Positions 29,154 to 38,155 of a DNA stretch of 64,000 nt are shown here, one piece after another. Source of the stretch: Telmatospirillum sp. (GTDB lineage: Bacteria; Pseudomonadota; Alphaproteobacteria; CACIAM-22H2); NCBI GenBank assembly GCA_020248985.1, contig JADCGL010000033.1:1-64000 (forward strand). The letters run 5' to 3'. Position 1 is the stretch's first letter. Every line of letters begins with the position of its first letter. The position numbers and the translations under genes are program-made. Under the pieces are notes generated by a model. That model had not been told where the DNA came from. It did not search any database and saw nothing but the letters and a program-made list of their open reading frames with translations.

Positions 29154-30445
29154 CCGGCCGCGCGCTCATCCGTGTCGATCGCGCGTCCTTGCGCGAACTC
29201 GCCGCATCGAACGCGCGCTTCCTGCGCCGCGATCCCGCCGGGCGGCGCGCGAAGCTCGCCTTCTACGATCTTGCGGGCATGGAACTCGACGGGCTCGACC
29301 TGTCCGGCGCCGACCTCACGGGCGCGCGTCTCAAAGGCTGTTCGGCGCGCGGCACGAAGTTCGTCGGCGCGACCCTGTTCTGCGCCGATCTGCGTTTTGC
29401 GCGCCTGCAGGATGCCGACCTGTCGCGCGCCGACCTGCGCGGCGCCAATCTGCGCGGCGCCGATCTCAGCGACGCGCGCATGCGCGACGTCGACATGCGC
29501 GAGGGTAAACTCGCGCGCCAGGGCAACAGCGGCCAGTCCGAGGATACGATCGGCGGCGCGGTCGATGCGGCGACGGCGACGCTGAAGGGCGTCGATCTGT
29601 CGGGCGCGCGGCTTTCGCAGACGATCGCGATGCAGGTCGATCTCAGCGACGCCAAGCTCGTCGGCGCGTCGTTCGACGGCGTCGATTTTCGCAACGCGAA
29701 CTTCACCGGCACCGACTTGCGCAAAGCCGAACTGCGCAACTGCAACATGTCGGGCGCAAATCTGCGCGGATCGCTGATGCTGGGAACGGCGCTGGCGGAC
29801 GTCGTGCTGGGCGACGCCGACGCGACCGGGGCGATCCTCGACGCAAATGCGCGCGCGGCGTTCGCGCGTGCCGGCAACGCCAGCGCCAAGCTGCGCGAAC
29901 TTGCGGGCTCGATCGACGAGGCGCTCGACGAACATGCGCGCTGGATCGCGAGCCAGGGCACTGCCGGCAAGCGGCTCGATCTGTCGGGCGTCGATCTGAC
30001 GGGCATGCGCTTCGACGGCAAGGATCTGTCCGGTGCCGTGCTGCGCAATTCGGTCGCCGCGCGCGCAAGCTTCCGCGGCGCGATCCTCGTGCTCGCCGAT
30101 TTCGCGTCGGCCGACCTCTCGCACGCGGATTTCACCGGCGCCGATCTGCGCGCCGGCACGTTCAAGCGCGTCTACATGGCCGACGCCAAACTCGCGGGCG
30201 CCAATCTGCTGCCCGTTCGGTTGGGCGGTGGGGCCGGCCAAACGATGGCCGCCACGTTCGAACGCGCGCGCTTGTGGCGCGCCGATCTATCGCGCGCCGT
30301 GCTGCGCAAAGCCGTGCTGTCGTACGCCGATTTTTCCGAAGCGGTTCTGAAGGCGGCCGATCTGCGCGAAGCGGCAGTTGACGGCGCGCGGTTTGTGCAG
30401 GCCAATCTTGCCGAGTGCCTGTCCGACGGTCCGTTGTCGAACTGA
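29150..30445 (+). CDS. Pentapeptide-repeat protein, paralogue 1
   Basis: A 431-residue protein made mainly of A(D/N)Lxx pentapeptides, which fold as a right-handed quadrilateral beta-helix. Block 1 is about residues 40-120 and 150-230 (DLSGADLTGARL, DLRGANLRGADLS). A helical linker with DEHARWIASQGTAGKRLDLS (about 260-285) follows, then block 2 to the end. The same layout occurs in the 33803-35077 protein. It is coupled to the histidine kinase by an ATGA overlap, so a signalling link is likely. Function unknown. Confidence 0.88.
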   Translation: MTGRALIRVDRASLRELAASNARFLRRDPAGRRAKLAFYDLAGMELDGLDLSGADLTGARLKGCSARGTKFVGATLFCADLRFARLQDADLSRADLRGANLRGADLSDARMRDVDMREGKLARQGNSGQSEDTIGGAVDAATATLKGVDLSGARLSQTIAMQVDLSDAKLVGASFDGVDFRNANFTGTDLRKAELRNCNMSGANLRGSLMLGTALADVVLGDADATGAILDANARAAFARAGNASAKLRELAGSIDEALDEHARWIASQGTAGKRLDLSGVDLTGMRFDGKDLSGAVLRNSVAARASFRGAILVLADFASADLSHADFTGADLRAGTFKRVYMADAKLAGANLLPVRLGGGAGQTMAATFERARLWRADLSRAVLRKAVLSYADFSEAVLKAADLREAAVDGARFVQANLAECLSDGPLSN

Positions 30446-30450
30446 TCCGT

Positions 30451-30651
30451 CTAGGCTTTGACGTCGAGCGTTTTGCCGCGGCCGCTGTCGGCGGGCGGCG
30501 CAATCGTCGAAACCAGATCGACCAAACTCTGCTGCGCTTCGTTGGCGGCATTGAAGGCCGAAATTGCGGCTTCCTGCTTCACGTCGGAATTGGCGCTCGA
30601 CAGCGAAGCGATCGCACGTTCGCCGGCAACCGAAGAAATCGTAAGCGACAT
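30451..30651 (-). CDS. Small hypothetical protein, 66 residues
   Basis: A short helical protein (MSLTISSVAGERAIASLSS, then NAANEAQQSLVDLV) with a basic tail GRGKTLDVKA. The pattern of a short helix followed by a glycine-linked tail ending in L-D-V resembles small proteins of the YjfB-like putative motility family, but I cannot confirm this. It is convergent with the pentapeptide gene (5-bp gap), and its upstream region faces the DUF748 gene. Confidence 0.55.
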   Translation of the reverse strand: MSLTISSVAGERAIASLSSANSDVKQEAAISAFNAANEAQQSLVDLVSTIAPPADSGRGKTLDVKA

Positions 30652-30762
30652 CGGGATTCTCCCAAATAAAGACACGCGTCGAACCGTTGTTGTAGCACGC
30701 CGCCGGGCAGGCATCTGGAAAACTTTGTCGCCTGCCGTTTTTGCCCTATTATCAGTTGTTTA

Positions 30763-33700
30763 ATGGAGACGCGCAATTTCATGGCGAGCCTGCGGCAAGC
30801 TCGGGTGCGGTGGATTGCGGCCGTTGCCATGGCGGTTGCCGCCTTGGGCGGTGCGATCCTTGTGTGGGCGCCGGACTTCGCCTTGCGCTATGCGGTGCGC
30901 CAGGGGGCGGCCCTTGCGGGGCTGCAGCTGGTCGGGCTTGGGCAGGCGTCGCTGTCGCTGCGCGCGGGTGAAATTCTGCTGGGCGGCGTCGAACTCGGAC
31001 AGCCGAGTCCGGCAGCCGCAGACGCGCCGCGCCTGCGCGTCGGCAGTCTCGATTTGCGTTTCGATTGGCGCAAGATGCTGGCCGGCCGCTTGGAAATGCC
31101 GCGCCTGCGCGTCGAGGGACTCGCGCTCGAGCTTGCGCGCACCAAAGATGGCGGCTTTGCCGTGTCGGGTGTGTCGGTCGGCGGCGGCGCACCGGCATCG
31201 ACGCGGGCGGCATCGCCAGCCGCAGACGGGCTCGGCTTCGACTGGCCGATCGGGATCGGCGCCGCCGAAATCGTCGATTCGACCCTCGTCTATCGCGACG
31301 GCGACCGCGCGCTCGCCGTGCAGATCCGAAGCCTCACGCTCGACCGCTTCGCTTTCGACGCGCAGCCGCGCAAGCTGCGCTTTGCGCTCGAGGCCGTGCT
31401 CGGCGATGCGCCGTTTTCGTTGCGCGGCACGGCCGATCTCGGCGCGCCGTCTGTCGAAGGGCAGGTCGAGCTTGCCGGGCTGGCACTGGCAGCGTTTGCA
31501 AAAGATTTCGGCCTCGAAATTGGCGGCACGCTTGCGGCCAAGCTCGACGTCGTCGCTTCGCAGCGCGCCGACGGTCCGAGCATGACGCTCGTCGGTCAGG
31601 CGAATCTGCGGCATTTGGCAATGCCCGGCACTAAGGCCGAAACGGCAAGCTGGGACGGTCGCGTGCGTTGGCAGGCGGCAAGCGGCCTGTCGCTCGACGG
31701 CGCTTTGCGCGTGCAGAATTTTTCGCACGACACCGATGCCGGCGCGCTCGCCGGCGAAGATTTGGCCTATCGCGGGATGGCGACGCTTGGGCCCCAAGGG
31801 GCGATCGATCTGCGCGGCGATCTCGATCTCGCGCGGCCGTCTTTGCGCGGCAACGAATTGTCGCTCGAAGCCCAGACGCTTGCTGTTGCACAAACCGTAC
31901 TGAAGCTCGGCCGCGACGGAACACTTGCCGCAAGCGGCCAAGTCGATCTTGCGTCGCTTGCCGTTGCCGCCGCCGGAACTAAATTTCGCGCCGGCGCGGT
32001 TTCGCTTGCCCGGCTCGAAATGTCGTTGGCGCCGTCCGGCAAGATCGCGGTCGGCGGCAATCCCGTGCTGCGCGATCTTGCGGTCGAGCAGGGAACCGCG
32101 TCGTTTGCCGCACAGAACCTTGTGGCGGACGGTACCTTGTCGCGCGACCTCGGTGCGCTGCAGTTCGATGGTTCGCTCGAAATAGGGCAAGCGAAAATCG
32201 GCAGCGACGATGGGCAGGCAACGCTTGCGCAGCTGCGCTATCGCGGCGTGCTGACGCAGCAAGGCGATGCGATCGCCAGCACCGGCAATCTGGGGCTCGA
32301 ACGCGGATCGGCAAATTCCAAACAAGCCGGGCTTGCGGTTTCGTTCGCCGATCTGCGCCACGAGGGGCGTGCTTCCATCTCCCCGATCCTCGCTTTCGCC
32401 GGCCGTTTGCAGGCGAGCGACTTCACGCTCGACGCGGCCGACGGGCGCACGCTTGCGGCCATCGGCCGGTTCACGGCCGCGGACCTTGCCGCCGACGGCG
32501 CCGGCACGCAGGCGCCGCGCATCGACATCGAGAATCTGCGGCTGTTGCGCCGCGTTGCGGCCGGTGCGGGGCAGCCGGCCTTTCCGTGGCGGCTCGAAGC
32601 CGCACGCGCCGCGCTGCGCGATCTGCGCTTGGAGGGCACGCGCGCGGTTGCCGTCAACACGATCCAGATCGATCGGCCGGTGCTGCGTCTCACGCGCACG
32701 AAGGAAGGCTGGCTCAGCCTCGATGCCGCGCAAAAGCCCGTGCCCGAAACGGCTGCGGCAACGCCGCCCACGCCGGCGACGCCCACGCCGCTCGCGGCGC
32801 CTGCCCCGGTGCGCTATGCAGTCGGCCGCCTGTCGTTGGGCGGCGGGCGGGCGATCTTCGAGGATCGCGCGCCGCATGCGCCCGTGCGACTTGCCCTCGA
32901 CCGCATCGAGGCGAGCATCAGCGATCTCGACAATATGCGGCCCGAGCGGCCGATCGCTTTTTCGCTGTCGGCGCGGGTCGGCGGCTTCGGGCAGGCGACG
33001 GTGCAGGGGACGGCGTTTGCGTTTGCACCCTTGCTGTCGTTCGATCTGGAACTTGCGGCCAAGGCGATCGATCTGCCGCCGCTGTCGGCTTATGTCGACC
33101 AGGCGCTGGGCATCGATCTGCGCACCGGGACGGGCGACGTTGCGGCGAACTTGACCGCGCGCGACGAGCTTCTGTCCGGCACCACCAAATGGCGCTTGGC
33201 CAATCTGCAGCTCGACGCGCGCGCGCAAGGGCCCGACGAGTCTGAGCCCAAACTGCCCGTGGCGACGGTGCTGGGCTTGCTCGCGGACTCCGACGGCACG
33301 ATCGAACTCGAGATTCCGGTCGCGGGCAGGCTGCGCGATCCGCAATTCGACACGGCCGACGCGGTGCGCCAGGCCGTGGGCGGGGCGATCGAGGGCGCTT
33401 TGTCGACGACCTTCTCGGTGCTGTTTCCGTTCGGCGCGCTCATCTCGAACGCGCTCGAAAGCGAGCGGCGAGGTACTTCGATCGTGCTGCCCACGCTTGT
33501 CTTCGCTGCCGGCAGCAGCGACATCGAGGCTGCCTTCGCGGAGCCGTTGGCGGCCCTCGAAACATTGCTCGAGAAGCGCCCTTTCGCTCAGCTTGAAGTG
33601 TGCGGTATTGCGCGCGCGGGCGAAATCGAAAAGGCCGAGCCGGCGGATCTGGAAGCGCTTGCCGCCGCGCGTTCGGCGTCCGTCAAAGCGCGCTTGGTCG

Positions 33701-33798
33701 ACGGCGGCAAGGTTGCCGCGTCGCGCGTGTTCGAATGCCGCCCGATCGTCGACGGCAGCCCCGGCGCCAAAGCGCGCGTCGAATTGCGCTTTCTCTGA
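30763..33798 (+). CDS. DUF748/AsmA-like large envelope protein
   Basis: A 1011-residue protein. An N-terminal membrane anchor (RWIAAVAMAVAALGGAILVW, about residues 17-36) is followed by a long periplasmic region rich in beta strands of the AsmA/DUF748 type, with repeated LxxLDLxG-like segments and a Pro/Ala linker near residue 670. The last 110 residues (DIEAAFAEPLAALETLLEKR through LEALAAARSASVKARLVDGG) look OmpA-like. Such proteins are thought to bridge inner and outer membranes for lipid transport (family knowledge, not shown here). Confidence 0.82.
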   Translation: METRNFMASLRQARVRWIAAVAMAVAALGGAILVWAPDFALRYAVRQGAALAGLQLVGLGQASLSLRAGEILLGGVELGQPSPAAADAPRLRVGSLDLRFDWRKMLAGRLEMPRLRVEGLALELARTKDGGFAVSGVSVGGGAPASTRAASPAADGLGFDWPIGIGAAEIVDSTLVYRDGDRALAVQIRSLTLDRFAFDAQPRKLRFALEAVLGDAPFSLRGTADLGAPSVEGQVELAGLALAAFAKDFGLEIGGTLAAKLDVVASQRADGPSMTLVGQANLRHLAMPGTKAETASWDGRVRWQAASGLSLDGALRVQNFSHDTDAGALAGEDLAYRGMATLGPQGAIDLRGDLDLARPSLRGNELSLEAQTLAVAQTVLKLGRDGTLAASGQVDLASLAVAAAGTKFRAGAVSLARLEMSLAPSGKIAVGGNPVLRDLAVEQGTASFAAQNLVADGTLSRDLGALQFDGSLEIGQAKIGSDDGQATLAQLRYRGVLTQQGDAIASTGNLGLERGSANSKQAGLAVSFADLRHEGRASISPILAFAGRLQASDFTLDAADGRTLAAIGRFTAADLAADGAGTQAPRIDIENLRLLRRVAAGAGQPAFPWRLEAARAALRDLRLEGTRAVAVNTIQIDRPVLRLTRTKEGWLSLDAAQKPVPETAAATPPTPATPTPLAAPAPVRYAVGRLSLGGGRAIFEDRAPHAPVRLALDRIEASISDLDNMRPERPIAFSLSARVGGFGQATVQGTAFAFAPLLSFDLELAAKAIDLPPLSAYVDQALGIDLRTGTGDVAANLTARDELLSGTTKWRLANLQLDARAQGPDESEPKLPVATVLGLLADSDGTIELEIPVAGRLRDPQFDTADAVRQAVGGAIEGALSTTFSVLFPFGALISNALESERRGTSIVLPTLVFAAGSSDIEAAFAEPLAALETLLEKRPFAQLEVCGIARAGEIEKAEPADLEALAAARSASVKARLVDGGKVAASRVFECRPIVDGSPGAKARVELRFL

Positions 33799-33802
33799 TG
33801 CG

Positions 33803-35077
33803 TCAGCCCGGCGGCCGGGCGGCGACCGACGGGGGGGCGCCGATGGCGCCGGTGAAATCGGCATCGGCCATGTCGCACTCGGTCATCGAAATCCAGCGCA
33901 GATCGGCATTCGCAAACGAAACTTTGGTGAGCTGGCAATGCTGGAACTTCGCGTGCCGCAGCACGGCCGCGTCGAAACGTGCGGTCAGCGATCGGCCGGA
34001 GGCGACGACCAGCGGGGCCAGGTTGCAGCCCTCGAACACGGCGCGCACGAGATTGGCCCCCTTGAGATTGGCGCCGCGCAGATCCGCGCTTTTGAAGCTT
34101 GCTCCGCGCAGATCGGCCCCTTCGAACAGGCTTGCCTGCAGCCAGGTGCCGTCGAAGCGCGCATTGGCGACGCAAGCGTCCTTGGCCTTCAGCGACGTGA
34201 GAAGCGCGTGTTCGGGCCACGAAATGTCGCGCAGATCGAAGCCCGAAATGTCGAGCGCGCGGCCCTTGGCACCGCCGCTTTCGATCCAGGCGCCGTGGTC
34301 GCGCACGAGGATGTGCAGCGACTCTTTGAGCATCGACATCGGCTTGCCGCGCGGCTGGTCGGTCAAAGCCCCCGTTTCGTCGCAGCCCGTGCGGTCGGCG
34401 GCCACCATCGTGGCGCCGTAGAGATTGGCGTTGCGCAGCACGGCCCCGCGCATGTCGGCGCGCGAGAGATCGGCCCCTTCGAGATCGGCGCCCTCGAAGG
34501 TCGCGTTTTTGAGATTGGCCTTGGCGAGATTGGCGCCTTTCAGGATCGCGTCGGTGAAATCCGCCATCGCCGCGACCGAGCCCGACATGTTGGCTTGCGT
34601 GAGATTGGCATTGACCATGCGCGCGCGCGAAAGATCGGTCGGATCGGCCGACGTCGCGACGTTCTCGAGGTCGGAGGCGAGACGCTTGGTGAAGATCGCC
34701 CCTTCGCGCAGATCGGCGTTGAACATTTCGGCTGCCGTGAGGTCGGCCCCTTTCAGAACCGCGCCGCGCATGTCCGCGCGCGTGAGATTGGCGCGCACCA
34801 GTTTGGCTTTGGTCAGGTTCACGCAGAACAGCATTGCGCGCTGCAGGTCGCTGCCGCTCAAATCGCACTCGACCATGATGGCGCCGGTGAAATCGGCTTC
34901 CGCGAGATTCTTGCAGGCGAGGTTGAGGCCGGTCAGGTTGCGGTAGCTGAAATTGGCGCGCTGGCCGCCCGGGCGGTTGTTCACGAAAAGCTCGTGCTTG
35001 CGCACGGCAAGATCGCACTCGCGCTGGTCCATGCTGCGGCGACGGTGGAAATCGTCCTGCTCGACCACGGCTGACAT
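33803..35077 (-). CDS. Pentapeptide-repeat protein, paralogue 2
   Basis: A 424-residue protein. The basic N-terminus (FHRRRSMDQRECDLAVRKHE) is followed by pentapeptide block 1 (about residues 38-215, e.g. ANLTRADMRGAVLKGADL), a helical linker containing LVRDHGAWIESGGAKGRALD (about 255-275), and block 2 (about 290-420, e.g. FEGADLRGASFKSADLRG). The order and the linker motif HxxWIxSxGxxGxxLD match paralogue 1, 3.4 kb away on the other strand. It converges on the DUF748 gene with a 4-bp gap. Function unknown. Confidence 0.87.
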   Translation of the reverse strand: MSAVVEQDDFHRRRSMDQRECDLAVRKHELFVNNRPGGQRANFSYRNLTGLNLACKNLAEADFTGAIMVECDLSGSDLQRAMLFCVNLTKAKLVRANLTRADMRGAVLKGADLTAAEMFNADLREGAIFTKRLASDLENVATSADPTDLSRARMVNANLTQANMSGSVAAMADFTDAILKGANLAKANLKNATFEGADLEGADLSRADMRGAVLRNANLYGATMVAADRTGCDETGALTDQPRGKPMSMLKESLHILVRDHGAWIESGGAKGRALDISGFDLRDISWPEHALLTSLKAKDACVANARFDGTWLQASLFEGADLRGASFKSADLRGANLKGANLVRAVFEGCNLAPLVVASGRSLTARFDAAVLRHAKFQHCQLTKVSFANADLRWISMTECDMADADFTGAIGAPPSVAARPPG

Positions 35078-35134
35078 TGCGTTTTCTCCCGGCGGCAGAA
35101 ATTTCGACCTTGCGAGTTTGCGGCGTTCGCGCCG

Positions 35135-36337
35135 TTAGGGCAAGGGCGGGCCCGCGAAGCGGTCGGGTTCCATGCCCGCAAGCGGGAAGGGGCTGGGGTG
35201 CCCGTCGGCCAGGGCCGCCACGATCTGCGCCGTCAGCGGGGCAAGCGTGATGCCGTCGCCCTCGTGGCCGGCGGCGACGATCGCGTTGCGCCGCACAATC
35301 GAGCGGCCGAGCAGCGGGCGCTTGTCGGGCACAAAGGGCCGCAGGCCGGCAAAAGCGCGCAGGATCGTGGCCTTGGCGAGGGCCGGCACGCGTTTGGCGC
35401 CTTCGGCCAGGATCGTGCGGTAGCCGTCGCCGGAAACGCGCCTGTCGAAGCCCGCAAAGACGCGCGTGTTGCCGACGATGTGCTGGCCGTGCGGTGTTGC
35501 CTCGAGCGTGAAGCCGTAGCCCATGCGCACGAGCGGATCGTCGGAGCGGGCGGCCAAATCGGGATCCAGCTTGGCGGTCAAGTAGCGCGCGGACACGAGA
35601 AAGCGCGTGGCAAGGGGCTTGGCGCGCGCCGTGACCAGCAGCTCGCCGCGGCGCGGGACCACCGGCAATTCGAGCCCGGCAAGGGCCCCCAGGGCTTGGC
35701 TCCAGATCCCCGCGCAGAACACAAATTGTTCGGCCGCAAGTTCGATGCGTTCGCCGTCGCCGCGTTCGAGGCTGGCGCCGGCAATGCGGTCGCCCGCGAC
35801 GTCGAACGCCTTGACGGACGTGTGCCACAGCGTATCGACGCCGCGTGTCCGCGCCGACGCGACGAGTGCGAGTACGACGAGATAGGGCGTGACTTGCGCT
35901 TCGTCCGGCACGTCGAGCGCGCCCTGCAGATCGGGCGACAGGTTGGGCTCGATCGCCAGCATGCCCGCACGGTCGACCATGCGCGCATCGATGCCCGCTT
36001 CCCGCAGCAGCGCGCTGTGGGCGGCCATCTTGTCGATCTCGTCGGCCGCTTCGATCAGCATGAGCCCGCCGCAGCGTTTGTAGTCGATGCGCGAAGCCCC
36101 CAGCCGTGCGGCCAAAGCGGGGTAGAGGCGCTGGCTTGCGGCCGCCATCGCCAAAGCCGGGCCCGGCGTTTTGGTCGAGACCGACACATAGCCGTCGCAC
36201 GCCCCCGAGCTGCCGGCATTGGGCAAGGCGCTGTCGATCAGCACCACGCGATGGCCGGCTTCGGCGAGCGCGTCGGCGCACGCAGCCCCCATGATTCCGG
36301 CGCCGAAAACGGCGATCTCCGTGGCGATGCGGCGCAT
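35135..36337 (-). CDS. FAD-dependent oxidoreductase, DAO family (HcnC/opine-oxidase beta-like)
   Basis: A 400-residue D-amino-acid-oxidase-family flavoprotein with IAVFGAGIMGAACADALAEA at the N-terminus (FAD site), PVVPRRGELLVTARAK, and the C-terminal ATPHGQHIVGNTR and GHEGDGITLAP motifs. Homologues oxidise glycine, proline derivatives, opines or D-amino acids, usually as the beta subunit of a complex with the protein type encoded next door. GAGGAG lies upstream of the ATG. Divergent from 36366 with 28 bp between starts. Confidence 0.87.
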   Translation of the reverse strand: MRRIATEIAVFGAGIMGAACADALAEAGHRVVLIDSALPNAGSSGACDGYVSVSTKTPGPALAMAAASQRLYPALAARLGASRIDYKRCGGLMLIEAADEIDKMAAHSALLREAGIDARMVDRAGMLAIEPNLSPDLQGALDVPDEAQVTPYLVVLALVASARTRGVDTLWHTSVKAFDVAGDRIAGASLERGDGERIELAAEQFVFCAGIWSQALGALAGLELPVVPRRGELLVTARAKPLATRFLVSARYLTAKLDPDLAARSDDPLVRMGYGFTLEATPHGQHIVGNTRVFAGFDRRVSGDGYRTILAEGAKRVPALAKATILRAFAGLRPFVPDKRPLLGRSIVRRNAIVAAGHEGDGITLAPLTAQIVAALADGHPSPFPLAGMEPDRFAGPPLP

Positions 36338-36365
36338 AGGCGGCGATTGCTCCTCGTATGCTTTC

Positions 36366-37895
36366 GTGACACGGTTCGAGGCCAATTTCAAACGGACCGC
36401 CGCTTTGTTCCGACCGCTCGATCCCGCCGCCGAATCAGCCTCGCCGCCGCACAGCCGTCTTGCGCAAGCCTTGCTGCGCGGCCCCCATCCGGCGCTGTGC
36501 GCGATCGGGCATTGCTTCCAATGTCTGGATGCCGACGGCAAGCGCACCTGCCGCCCGCAGCCTGCCGATTCCGCGGCGTTGTCGATGCCGGATTGCGAGG
36601 CGATCGTGATTGGTGCTGGGCCGGCGGGTGCGGCCTGCGCGCTGGCGCTTGCGGCCGAAGGGGTGGCGACATTGCTGCTCGATGCCGAGGCGGCTCCCGG
36701 CGGCAATGTGTGGCGCAAGCCGCACGGTCCCGACCAGGGCAGCGGCGCGTGGCTGCGCAGCCGAGTGGCGGCGGCCAAGCATCTTTCGCATCGCGCCGGC
36801 ATCGAGGTTTTGGACATTCGCGCCGGCCACGAAGTGTGGGCGCTCGACTCGGGCGGGCGCGGCCACATCCTCAAGGCCAAGGTCGTGGTGCTGGCGACGG
36901 GGGCGATCGAACGCAATGTCGCGGTTCCGGGCTGGGAATTGCCGGGCGTTTTCAATCTCGGCGCCTTGCAGGCCTTGGCCAAAGGGCAGGGCATTGTGCC
37001 GCAGGGGCCGACTTTGCTCGCGGGCAGCGGGCCGCTGCTCTATCTCGTCGCCGACGAGATGCGTGCGGCCGGCGTCGATCTTGTCGCGGTCGTCGATGCG
37101 TCGGGCCTGCCGTCGCTGCGCGTGCTGCGGGCGTTGCTGAACGCCCCTGGTTTGCTCGGCCGCGCGGCCGGATTTGTGCTGCGCTTGATGCGCGCGCGCG
37201 TGCCGATTTTGCGCAACCATGCGCTTGTGCGCGTGGACGGCGACGGGGCCGCCGCGTCGGCGACCGTCGCGGCGATGGACGATCCCGCGCGCACGCGCCG
37301 GTTCGACGTGTCGGTCGTCGGCGTCGGCTACGGCCTGGCGGCGAATATCGATCTCGTGCAGGTCGCCGGTGCGGCCGTCGCCTTCGATGCCGCACTCGGC
37401 GGCTGGCATGCGCGCGTCGACGGTGCGGGCGAAACGAGTGTGCCCGACCTCTACGCGATCGGCGAAACGCGCGGCGTGCGCGGCGTGGAAGCGGCCTTGT
37501 GCGACGCGCCCGAAACGGCCGCCGCCATCGTGGCACGGCTTGGCCGCACGCCGTCGCAAGAGATGGTTGAAGCCGTGCGGCGTGCGCGCATAAGGCGCGC
37601 AAGCTTTGAGGCAGCCGCGCGCGCCCTCGGCGCTTGGATGCGTGTGCCGGCGCCGGCTACAGCCCCCGAAACCATTGTCTGCCGCTGCGAAGCGGTGCGG
37701 CGGCGCGATCTCGATGCCGCGCGTGCGCTCGATCTCGACGCGCCCGCCGCGATCAAGATGGCCACGCGCCTCGGCATGGGTTTCTGCCAGGGGCGCGTGT
37801 GTGCCGCAGGCACCTGCGATCCCGCAGCCGGGCCGCCGCGCGCGCGGTTTCCGATCCGCCCGTGCCCGGCGGACGCGTTCGGCCCGGTGCTCTAA
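36366..37895 (+). CDS. Fused ferredoxin/NAD(P)-FAD/BFD subunit (HcnA-HcnB-like fusion)
   Basis: About 509 residues from a GTG start (an ATG at 36327 is possible). An N-terminal [2Fe-2S] module has the Cys set CAIGHCFQC and KRTC. A pyridine-nucleotide-disulfide-type oxidoreductase domain follows (AIVIGAGPAGAACALAL; VVLATGAIERNVAVPGW). A C-terminal BFD-like cluster has CRCE and GFCQGRVCAAGTC. In known opine/proline-derivative dehydrogenases and HCN synthase the ferredoxin is a separate subunit; here it is fused. The likely partner is the divergent DAO-family protein. Confidence 0.83.
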   Translation: MTRFEANFKRTAALFRPLDPAAESASPPHSRLAQALLRGPHPALCAIGHCFQCLDADGKRTCRPQPADSAALSMPDCEAIVIGAGPAGAACALALAAEGVATLLLDAEAAPGGNVWRKPHGPDQGSGAWLRSRVAAAKHLSHRAGIEVLDIRAGHEVWALDSGGRGHILKAKVVVLATGAIERNVAVPGWELPGVFNLGALQALAKGQGIVPQGPTLLAGSGPLLYLVADEMRAAGVDLVAVVDASGLPSLRVLRALLNAPGLLGRAAGFVLRLMRARVPILRNHALVRVDGDGAAASATVAAMDDPARTRRFDVSVVGVGYGLAANIDLVQVAGAAVAFDAALGGWHARVDGAGETSVPDLYAIGETRGVRGVEAALCDAPETAAAIVARLGRTPSQEMVEAVRRARIRRASFEAAARALGAWMRVPAPATAPETIVCRCEAVRRRDLDAARALDLDAPAAIKMATRLGMGFCQGRVCAAGTCDPAAGPPRARFPIRPCPADAFGPVL

Positions 37896-37905
37896 GCGCC
37901 GATTT

Positions 37906-38076
37906 TCAGGCCGCGCGCTGCTGCGGCTGGGCCATGCTGTCGTTGGCGGCGTTCTGGTTCGTGCGCCGGTTGGCGCGGTTGCGCACATCGTCGGCCGAGA
38001 CCCACAGCACGACGCCCGCGAACGTCGCAAACAGCACAAGCACGAAACCCAGATAGATCATTTCGCCGGTCGCCAT
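37906..38076 (-). CDS. Small single-span membrane protein, 56 residues
   Basis: MATGEMIYLGFVLVLFATF begins one membrane helix (to about residue 27), followed by a hydrophilic tail with SADDVRNRANRR and many Asn/Gln. AAAGGAG lies 6 bases before the ATG at 38076, which decides that start over the ATG at 38082 two codons earlier. A FNR/FixK-type box lies about 60 bp upstream. The shape recalls CcoQ-like oxidase subunits, but the family is not recognised. Confidence 0.65.
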   Translation of the reverse strand: MATGEMIYLGFVLVLFATFAGVVLWVSADDVRNRANRRTNQNAANDSMAQPQQRAA

Positions 38077-38136
38077 CGCCATCTCCTTTGTGTTGCGAGG
38101 ATGACGGCAGATTGGCGACCGGCGGAGCCGGTTGCA

Positions 38137-38150
38137 TTGATTCAGGTCAA
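38137..38150 (-). promoter_or_regulatory. FNR/FixK-type box
   Basis: TTGATTCAGGTCAA matches TTGAT-N4-GTCAA, a good fit to the FNR/FixK/CRP-family consensus TTGAT-N4-ATCAA. It sits between the peroxiredoxin stop and the small membrane protein gene. If centred at -41.5, transcription would start about 26 bases before the ATG at 38076. Confidence 0.6.
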
Positions 38151-38155
38151 GTCGC

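Noticed and set aside
30760-33864. Open frame of more than 1000 codons antisense to the DUF748 gene
   Set aside because: Rich in Arg, Ala and Gln with no domain or hydrophobic pattern. Long antisense frames are expected in GC-rich DNA, and the plus-strand frame has an anchor, family segments and an OmpA-like end.
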